DNA of 64,000 bases from Ipomoea triloba (Eukaryota > Streptophyta > Magnoliopsida > Solanales > Convolvulaceae). Positions 56,406 through 64,000 of this stretch are shown in pieces. Each line of letters starts with the position of its first letter. Within the stretch, counting starts at the first letter, position 1. The DNA is taken from the NCBI RefSeq assembly GCF_003576645.1, contig NC_044919.1, forward strand, positions 24,244,081 to 24,308,080, read 5' to 3'. The notes beneath the pieces are model-generated. The model did no database searches and was not told the DNA's origin. It was given only the letters and a program-made list of their open reading frames with translations. The translations under genes and the position numbers were made by a program.

Positions 56406-56984
56406 CGGGATGTCGTTCTCTAAGGATGGCGAATGGGAATTGAGCAATGCGCGGCTAAAAACAAGTGCGTAAAAGTTGTAGAAAGCTAGGTCTCAATATA
56501 ATACTAATTAAACAAAGAGCATTATCAAAGTAACAAGTGAAAGTAAAGCAACAAGTAATTAGGATGATCAATGTCTAAAAATGAGTAAGGTAGGAATCAA
56601 CTTAGGAATTCTATATATGCATCTATTTCTTTAATGTAACAAAACTAATTAGACCAAATTTGTTCTTTTTGCAAATTAGCACCAGTAACCCAATTGCACA
56701 TGAGACACTGACAAGCAATATGAAGACCAAGACAATCACAAACCTACCCCAAAGCGAATTAACAAAACATTGAGTAATTTCAACCAAAAGTAGTATTCAC
56801 CACCTAATACCATATCAATTACAATAAGTATTTAGATAATTATTTTTTAAAAATGCAAATTAAACTTTAATTTTAATGTCAACTATAATGAATTTCTCCT
56901 ATTTAACTTACATTACTATATTTTGAATTAATTATTTCAATACAAATATTAATCATTTATGCAATGCCCTCGAAAAATTAGTAT
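56406..56984. other. No recognised feature
   Basis: AT-rich; no open frame or repeat worth naming. Confidence 0.5.
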
Positions 56985-57553
56985 ATATTATACGTGAAAA
57001 TCTTATGAGCTTAAAAGAGTTACAATATTCATCTGTCAAAAACAATCCAGCGGACTGGCGCCCTATCAACTTTTTCTAGACAAGCCATGTTTATGTAAGG
57101 TCATAAATTTATGCCTTTACACCTCAAACATGATAAAAGTAAGAATTGCATATGGGCATTCAAATACCAGGTTCTTGCGAGTAGCATGTGGGAAGTTTCC
57201 CTAGCCAGCTAGACTGCCCATTACATGAATCAAAGATGAGTCATCATATCATCAAATCCTTCTCCTCCTACTACCAATCCAAAATGAAAAGCAGATACGC
57301 TGAAAGGGCATACTTAATTAAAAATCTCATCTCATCTTGTAACCTTTCTGGGTCATGATGATCAATATCCGACTCATCCAACTACCCAGGCCAGTACTTA
57401 TAACCTATATATAGACATTATTTATGGAAGAATCAGTTGTATACCAGAAATCAGTTCATTCCATTCTACTCACCCTTTAGGCTTTATTAGCAAAGATAAT
57501 TTCTAGTTATCCTTAGCTGCAAAAACAAAAGAACAAAAGTAATTAAGTTAGAG
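56985..57553 (+). promoter_or_regulatory. Upstream region of copy E
   Basis: The distal part (ACCGTGAAAATCTTATGAGC-like at 56992, then CAACTTTTTCTAGACAAGCC at 57068) matches the inverted segment at 63297-63430. The proximal part matches C and D: AGTAGCATGTGGGAAGTTTC (57179), TGAGTCA (57237-57243), GGGTCATGATGATCAA and a changed CGACTCA (57370-57376), then TATA and leader. So E lost the distal block kept by D, and D lost the block kept by E. Confidence 0.75.
57406..57413 (+). promoter_or_regulatory. TATA box of copy E
   Basis: TATATATA in ACCTATATATAGAC, about 140 bases before the ATG at 57554. Confidence 0.65.
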
Positions 57554-58174
57554 ATGAAGCAAAATCAGATGAAATCAAGAATTGGGGACAACCTGCAAGT
57601 TCCCATCAACTACTGGGCAGTTTTATTGAATCATCAGAGCTCAACAAAACAGGCACTTCCTAATTCTGCCACCCAATGCCATCTGTCTTCGAGTTCAAAA
57701 TTAAGAAATGGTGCAGTGAGATTAAGGCCAAAGATAACAGACACTCTGAAGGGCAAGCTGATTCTTGGGGCAAAACTTCTCCAAGCAGGTGGCATGGAAA
57801 AAGTGTTCAAGAAGAAATTCGGTGCTAAAGAAGGGGAAAAGCTTTTGAAGGCGTCTCAATGTTATTTATCAACAACATCTGGTCCAATGCCTGGCCTACT
57901 CTTTGTTTCTACTCACAAACTTGCTTTCCTTAGTGAGAGATCAATCAAAATCCCTTCTTCAACTGGAAAGTCCATGAGAATGCATTATAAGGTGTCAATC
58001 CCAATTTCAAGAATTAAGAGAGCAAATGAAAGTGAGAATTTGAAGAATCCATCAGAGAAGTACATACAAGTAGTCACAGAAGATCATTTTGAGTTCTGGT
58101 TTATGTGGTTCCCACGTCATCAAAGAACCTTAAAATATCTCCAAAATGTAATTTCTCAGGCTCATTATTCTTAG
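57554..58174 (+). CDS. GEM-like GRAM-domain protein, copy E (intact, 206 aa)
   Basis: Single exon, ATG (MKQNQMKSRIGDN) to TAG. A variable Ser/Asn-rich N-terminus (1-58) precedes PKITDTLKGKLILGAKLLQ (59-77). The GRAM domain (about 76-155) includes KASQCYLSTTSGP, GLLFVSTHKLAFLSERSIK and HYKVSIPISRIKRAN. The C-terminal block has NPSEKYIQVVTEDH, EFWFMWF (180-186) and LKYLQNVIS. Its length fits the single-exon GEM-like 4-8 type proteins. Shared promoter boxes with C and D suggest common control. Membrane- or protein-binding role via GRAM and ABA response are known of the family and only inferred here. Confidence 0.93.
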   Translation: MKQNQMKSRIGDNLQVPINYWAVLLNHQSSTKQALPNSATQCHLSSSSKLRNGAVRLRPKITDTLKGKLILGAKLLQAGGMEKVFKKKFGAKEGEKLLKASQCYLSTTSGPMPGLLFVSTHKLAFLSERSIKIPSSTGKSMRMHYKVSIPISRIKRANESENLKNPSEKYIQVVTEDHFEFWFMWFPRHQRTLKYLQNVISQAHYS

Positions 58175-58961
58175 AAATATTTCTGTATAATAATATACTT
58201 GTAAAATGTGGACAAAGCCTGTATATATGATTGAATGATTTTTGAACTTCTTAAAAATTGTGTCTGTTGGAAATTTTATTATATGTTAAGTAGTCAATTT
58301 AATATTTCAGAGTCTACCAATTATTTAAATAATATTTTGGTTTTATTTGAGTTATTAATATTATTTTAAATTTGATAGAAATTTTATTATTTATTGATCT
58401 GCTAGTCTTTCAATTTATTTTCAAAGAGTGAGTATAAGAGTTTGTTATGTTGTGGTTAACTAATTCTTCAACATACTGAATCACAAAAAGTCAATACTGC
58501 TCTCACTGGAGCTCAAACCGATGACTTCCCATTTAAGGGAGTCACTTTGTGCCACTTGTGATTTTGTTGTTTTAATTGTATTTATTTAATACAGTATATT
58601 ATTTAACCTGGAAGATAAAAGAAGAGAAGTAATATTAATTCGGGAAAATGACACTTTTCCCCTTATGTTAGTGCATATAGCACTTTCCCCCTGTGTTATT
58701 AAAGTGGCAGTTTTTTCTCCTGAAATATTAAATTGACATTTTTACCCTTAAAAATAATTATTTCATTTATTTTTCTTCTCCAACAAATTATTACTTATAT
58801 GTACGGATGATCACGATTCGGTTCGAACCTAACCAAACACTGTAGCTTACTTTGTGAGGATTTATTCTTGTTCCCTTCTTTGACTGATTTTCGTATATTG
58901 TGTCCACTAGGTAAGATTGGGATAATGTTTTTGTCACAAATTTTAGACAACTATTTGGCAA
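58175..58961. other. 3' flank of copy E; AT-rich, no gene
   Basis: Starts with a stretch like the 3' flanks of C and D (CTTGTAAAATGTGGACAAAG). At 58646-58750 are phrases TTTCCCCTT..AGTGCA and TTTTACCC typical of small element edges. No coding sequence. Confidence 0.5.
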
Positions 58962-59349
58962 AAACTTGTGTGAGACCGTCTCCCTATGGGTCGGGTCAAG
59001 CTGCACCTATGATACTAATCAAGAATAAAATTTTAGTTACTTATTAGGGTAAATGTAATACTTTTAAGGAAAAATACAATACTTTTACATTTCGATTTAA
59101 AAGTATTACATTTTTCCTCAAAAGTATTATATTTGCCCTTATAAGTGAGAGGTACTTGTCAACATTACTTATTATGAAAAATGTATTACTTTTTCTCTGA
59201 TAAGTAACAAAAATTGTATTTTTTATTAGTGTTATATTTGAGCATATAAGCGTGAGATTTGCACATATAAGTATGACATTTGCATGGTGCTTTGACCCGA
59301 CCCGACTCGTCTCACGAATAAGGATCTGTGAGACGGTCTCACACAAGTG
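58962..59349. mobile_element. MITE with GTGTGAGACCGTCTC ends
   Basis: CTTGTGTGAGACCGTCTC on the left and GAGACGGTCTCACACAAG on the right are inverted. Next inward on both sides is GGGTCGGGTC. The interior has AAAAGTATTACATTT inverted words. Decayed relatives are near 362-450 and 2830-3010. Target duplication unclear. Confidence 0.8.
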
Positions 59350-60129
59350 TGATCCATACTATTTTAGGCACTAATCACCCCTTTTGTCAAATTTTTGGCA
59401 AAAACTCGTGAACTCGGAATTGCACCATAACTGAGCTATGGACATTAATTTCAACCTAAGTAGAAGGCTTCCATGTGTTTTGAGCCCGTTTCGAAAGTCA
59501 CCAAAAGAGTTTCCAGGATAGGGTACGGTTTAGGGTTTTCGGGCGCATTGGACTTTCAAATATGATAACAGACGAACTCGGAATTGCACCAAAACTGAGA
59601 CATAAACATTTCAACCCAAATAGAAATTTCTAGGGACCTTGGTCCCTCTGTTGCACCCAAAAAAAAAACGCAAATAGGAATTCTTTGGCCTCCTAGTTCT
59701 AAAAAAAAAATTAAAGTCATTGAACTTATCTACCAGATAAGAGGAAGAAAACAAGGTTGCCCAATTAGTTTAGATAAGCAATAACAAGATGGAACACCAG
59801 CAATAGCAACAAACACAACCAGAGATACGCCTTTAAAGACTCCCAAGAGAGCCCATTAAGTAAAGACATGAAAATATATAGTCCCAATTCCCAAGGATCA
59901 TAAAAAGTCTAGATAAAATTGTAGACCACACAGTAACTAACAAGAATAGTCAGTGGTATAACTCAGGTAATAGGATTACCTTCAGGAAGGTAATGTGAGA
60001 TTGGGAGAATGTAAGATTACCTTATGGGTTTGGTTTGGATTGTGAAATATAATATTACTTTGTTTATTAGTTAAGGGTTATATTTTAAGTTTTATGGATC
60101 AATTTACTTTAATGTCCTCAATAATATAA

Positions 60130-60191
<62 letters not shown>

Positions 60192-60210
60192 TGTTTACTT
60201 ATTTATATAT
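59350..60210. other. No gene; (TA)n tract
   Basis: GAACTCGGAATTGCACCA occurs twice (59410, 59575). (TA)n at about 60137-60186. Near 59957-60040, GGTAATRTRRGATTACC words and TTTGGTTTGG may be the left part of an element whose right part is at 62340-62495. Confidence 0.45.
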
Positions 60211-61647
60211 AGGGAAAATCGCACTTTTGGTCCCTCAAATGTTGCCTGATCTGCAATGTGGTCCCTCTAAGTCAATTTTAGTTAATTGGGTCCCTAATAG
60301 TCTTAAATTTTAGTCAATGTAGTCCTCCGGTCAGATTTCTCACTAACTAGTGTTAAAACCATGGGCAATTTAGTAATTTCGCAACCCACCTGAATTTCTC
60401 CCATCCATGCCCGTCTTCTTCATCCCTGTCGTCGGTCTCATTCAGTCTCCGACGAGCAAAGAAATCCGACAGCCAATCGCCTTCTTCTCCGACGCAGTTT
60501 TTTATATACCACCCCTGCCATTGGAACCCCAACAACCCCAATACATCATTGTTTTACCACCTTACCTTCACCCTCATCCCATCTTCAACTATGCCATTAA
60601 TCTGGAACTAGGAAGTAAAAATTAGACCCCAAAGTTCAATCACCATACTTTAACAAGTCAAACAGCATAATTACAAACCAACAAACTCCCAGTTACTTGT
60701 TTAGTTTATGGGGAACGAAGAGAAGAAATACCCGACGACTTGACGATGACCGTTGTCATAACGCTGCAAATGCCGGCCAATACGTGAAACCAAAGCGATC
60801 ATGTTTTCCAATTCCATGTGACTCTATCTGACAAACTGCGAAAAGTAAATAAATAAAAGAAGAGGAATTTACAGAAAGAAGGAAAACATAGAGGAATGTG
60901 AACTGCGAAAAACCCTCTCACAAACCAAAGGAGAAAGCAAAAAATTAGAGGGGAAAGAAAGAACGGGCTTTGGTTCTCTGCATACAAGTATTCAATCAAT
61001 CAGAAATCTGCACCGTTGACTTCTAAACGGTCGCCGTGTTCTTCCTCTGGCCTTCCAGTCCCGATGTTAAACTACTCAGGTTAATGGCCAACTCGAATTT
61101 CTCTTCTTTATATTCCGATCGGCCGGATTGCTCATTGAACACGTGGGTTTAGGCATCGGATGAAGGAACCCATCAGAAGCATTTTTCCAATATTTGAGTC
61201 CAAAGGCAAAGTGCATTAGTGGCGCCCTGTTGAGTAAAATTAGTTCATGTGGCAGTGAAATCTCCAATCTGTATAATGGTGGTTGCTGCGTTGAATATGG
61301 AAGGCCGAAGACCAGAGTTTCGCGGCTGTTATGCCTGCCGACGCCGTCCGTTGAACCTTGCCACTGCTCTGCATGCCGACGAGAGGGACGGGGTCGTTCG
61401 ACTCCACCCAGGTCCAATTTCCCACGGAGTCGTCCGACTGAACAGAAGAAATTAGGGTAAAATTGGGTGGATGTTGCGAAATTACTAAATTGCCCATGGT
61501 TTTAACACTAGTTAGTGAGAAATTTGACCGGAGGACTACATTGACTAAAATTTAAGACTATTAGGGACCCAATTAACTAAAATTGACTTAGAGGGACCAC
61601 ATTGCAGATCGGACAACATTTGAGGGACCAAAAGTGCGATTTTCCCT
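60211..61647. mobile_element. Long-TIR Mutator-like element with GC-rich core
   Basis: The left arm (60211-60383: AGGGAAAATCGCACTTTTGG...) is repeated inverted at 61475-61647 with very high similarity over about 170 bp, including CATGGGCAATTTAGTAATTT. The flanks are TA-rich, so the target duplication cannot be fixed. The core is clearly richer in G and C than the surroundings and contains short open frames on both strands (for example 60407-60625 and 61076-61417 on the - strand) that I do not recognise. It may be captured host sequence. Confidence 0.8.
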
Positions 61648-61826
61648 TATATATATGTGTTTGTGTCTTCAATGTATGTATTTATTAATTTATATGAATG
61701 AATATATCGATGCTTAATATTAAAAAAATAAATATATAAATATATACACATGTATATTCGATTATATAAATATATATTTATTTTATATACGTTGTTGTTA
61801 GTAGTTGTTGTTGTTGTTATTATTAT

Positions 61827-62228
61827 GAGTTAATTCCAATTTTGGTCTTAGATTTATAGGTAAAAATCCACTTTTAGTCCTTTTTTTATTAGAATGTCCA
61901 CTTTGGTCCTAGGATTATTGTGACATGACCATTTTTAGTCCACTATCAACAAAATCATTAAAATATCGTTAAATACAAAGACATTTTAATCTTTTTTATA
62001 CAAAGTATGTTGAATCGTTATCTTTTTTATGTTTATTTTTTAAAAAACATCAATAATTGAAGGCCAAAACGTTCTTGTATTTAACGATATTTAAACTGTT
62101 TTGTTGATAAAGGACCAAAAATGGTAATGTATCAATAATACTAGGACCAAAAGTGGACATTCTAATAAAAAAAAAGACTAAAAGTGGACTTTCACCTATA
62201 AATCTAGGACCAAAATTGGAATTAACTC
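61827..62228. mobile_element. Foldback MITE, GAGTTAATTCC ends
   Basis: GAGTTAATTCCAATTTTGGT at the left is matched inverted at 62228, and the arms stay inverted for about 190 bp (CACTTTTAGTCC, CATTTTTAGTCC, ATCGTTAAATAC). Flanking TATTATTAT / TATTTATTA is compatible with a 9-bp duplication blurred by the (ATT)n context. Termini match those at 4325 and 31744. Confidence 0.8.
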
Positions 62229-62268
<40 letters not shown>

Positions 62269-63296
62269 AAGATTAGTTAGCAAGTGCAAAGTTGGAATAA
62301 TTCAAAGTAATCTAAGATTACCTAAAAAAAAAAGGGGATAATCGCGTTACCTTGAAACATTACCGCCACATCAGCTTTGAGGTAATATAACATTACCAGG
62401 TAATCTCATAACCTGAACCAAACAAGGTAATATAACATTACCAGACTCAGATTACTTATGTAATGTAAGATACCCTGAACCAAACGCCCCCTAAATTCTT
62501 GGTAGACATGTAAAGAAGATTGAGTTCAAATAGGAGATTAATTAGGAGAATAATGGATTAAGGTGATTAAATTATCAGCCAAACCTCTATGCCAAAATTG
62601 AGGGTGAAGCAGAGGTTTTACGTCCTTTGTTGTGCAGTAACAAAACAGGTTGCGCGAATTTATGATGTTTTGTAATTAGTGCTAAATTTTTTTTGGAATA
62701 AGGGTCAAATTAGCCACTGAACGAAACCTGAAAATGCAATTGGGCCATCGAACTAAAAAAAAGTGAAATTACATTCCTCAACAAGTAAAATCCTTGCAAT
62801 CTTACCAAATAGCCGGTACACTCCCTTCCTTGCCGGTTGCCTAGATGACGTGTAGCCTTACCTGGCATTTTTTTTTACTTTCCTTTCCTTTTTCTTCATA
62901 ACAACGTGTTATTAGAACAATCAGCGAGACGACTCAACGATTCCAAACATAAAACAAATAGGAATTAATAGCTGAGTCCCAACGACTCGTTACCTGGCCG
63001 TCATTGTCGAGCTGTGCGATTTCTGCAAATACTCTTCATCCACAGTTCTTAAACCAAAATCAAACACAAATTAAAACAAAACCTACATATACTGTAATGC
63101 TTATACAAAGAATTGATTATCTTCTTTCAGCAAACAAGTAAATCAACGGAGTTTTCACCCAGTAGAGAGAGAGAGTAAATGTGTGCATATAATCTCCGAG
63201 AAACCCGCACTCCCCGGTGGAGGGCCCACCAACTCCGACCAGCTGCGCCGCGAGACTCGGCGGCAAGCCGAACAACCCCGGCGCCGCCTCGAAGGC
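62229..63296. other. No gene; element edge and GC-rich patch
   Basis: (ATT)n at 62230-62265. At 62340-62495 are GGTAATATAACATTACC repeats ending GAACCAAACGCCCCCTA, a Tourist-like edge. At 63195-63295 a GC-rich stretch (CGCCGCGAGACTCGGCGGCA) ends abruptly at the start of the inverted GEM upstream copy. Confidence 0.5.
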
Positions 63297-64000
63297 AGAA
63301 ATTTATGACCTCAAATCAACATTGCTTGTCTAGAAAAAGTTGAGAGGATGCCGGTCAGCTCAGTTGTTTTTGATAGATGAATATTGTAACTGTTTTTAAG
63401 CTCATAAGATTTTCAGGTATAATATAACATTACTTACCTCATATTTGAGGATGTGTAAAGGCACAAATTTGACCACCCTTCCAAATCACATCAACCTTAG
63501 CTTGTCTACAAAAAGATTTGAGGCCGCCAACCGACTCAGTTGTCTGATTTGGACCTTTAATTTTGTGGATTAAACAGAATTCTATGATAGGATCCAGCAC
63601 TTCTTAATCTCCTCAAGCTTTTGGAGCTCATTTTGACATTTGACTTACACCTCTGCATATGAGAAGGCCTTCATGTTACAAATTCAAATTGCATATATTA
63701 TTAGGAATAATTGTTGTATAGATTTTGATGATGGTTATCAAATGTATTTTAGGAACTTAAACTCTGATCTGTAAATATTTTTCTTTCAAACTGCTAGTGT
63801 TGAAATTACTCTATTCTTCTAAGTAGGAGTCAGTCTTTGTACTTTAGTAGGTTGAGAAATTTGTTATGAACAGACACTACATTTTAAACGAGTCAGTAGT
63901 ACTAAAAAAAAAAGTAGGAGTTAGTCTTCCGGCAAACCTTGGTCGTAGGTGGGTACACCAACAGATGTACAAGGCAGCCAAATGATCGCTACAAGAAATG
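63297..64000 (-). promoter_or_regulatory. Inverted copy of the GEM upstream region, no gene attached
   Basis: Read on the - strand from the window end it matches the copy D upstream (49885-51075, minus the 753-bp element) and then runs directly into the block kept by copy E (56985-57105: CTTATGAGCTTAAAA, CAACTTTTTCTAGACAAGC, GGTCATAAATTT). It stops at 63297, where E continues with TTTACACCTC and the present sequence is unrelated. The proximal promoter and coding part are absent. Confidence 0.8.

Noticed and set aside
60407..60625. 72-residue frame with PPLPLEPQQPQYIIVLPPYL as a gene
   Set aside because: Lies inside a long-TIR element with no similarity I recognise and an equally long frame on the other strand; kept only as possible captured sequence.

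Overview
This is eukaryotic, plant nuclear DNA. It is AT-rich and intron-bearing, and it is packed with plant transposon classes: L1-type LINE, Ty1/copia, Ty3/gypsy solo LTRs, CACTA, Mutator-like, hAT, Tourist-like and a Helitron remnant. Plant-specific GRAM-domain genes sit among them. A eudicot is most likely; I cannot name the species.

The only host genes I can support are five copies of a GEM-like / ABA-responsive GRAM-domain gene, all on the + strand. Copy A is a 3' end at 1-141. Copy B (about 6909-8841) has an intron and is damaged by an assembly gap. Copy C (26095-31620) is a complete single-exon gene split by a young copia element. Copies D (51522-52106) and E (57554-58174) are intact. 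A and B form one subgroup. C, D and E form another and share a long promoter with TGAGTCA-type boxes. A further copy of that upstream region lies inverted at 63297-64000 with no gene attached.

Layout: 1-9.5 kb holds copies A and B with small terminal-inverted-repeat elements. 9.56-21.55 kb is an L1-type LINE split by a solo LTR, which itself holds a second solo LTR and a hAT element. 21.5-24.1 kb is an LTR fragment with a tRNA-Asp-type primer site and a nested hAT element. 24.6-31.6 kb is copy C with its promoter and the intact copia. 31.74-34.94 kb is a Mutator-like element that captured pieces of two host genes (an SRPBCC/START lipid-binding protein and a cationic amino acid transporter) and then received a CACTA element. 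35.1-35.5 kb is a Helitron helicase remnant. 35.7-43.4 kb is a decayed CACTA element encoding a Ulp1-like protease, with elements inserted in (TA)n tracts. 44.5-49.9 kb is a decayed copia with a nested solo LTR. 49.9-58.2 kb holds copies D and E with a gypsy fragment between them. 58.2-64 kb is further elements, including a long-TIR one with a GC-rich core.

The sequence contains four single N bases (8417, 19262, 39427, 42001). At each, the bases left of the N are repeated to its right, so these look like contigs joined without merging their overlap. The apparent tandem duplications at 17.5-21.2 kb and 37.5-43.9 kb are therefore probably artefacts.
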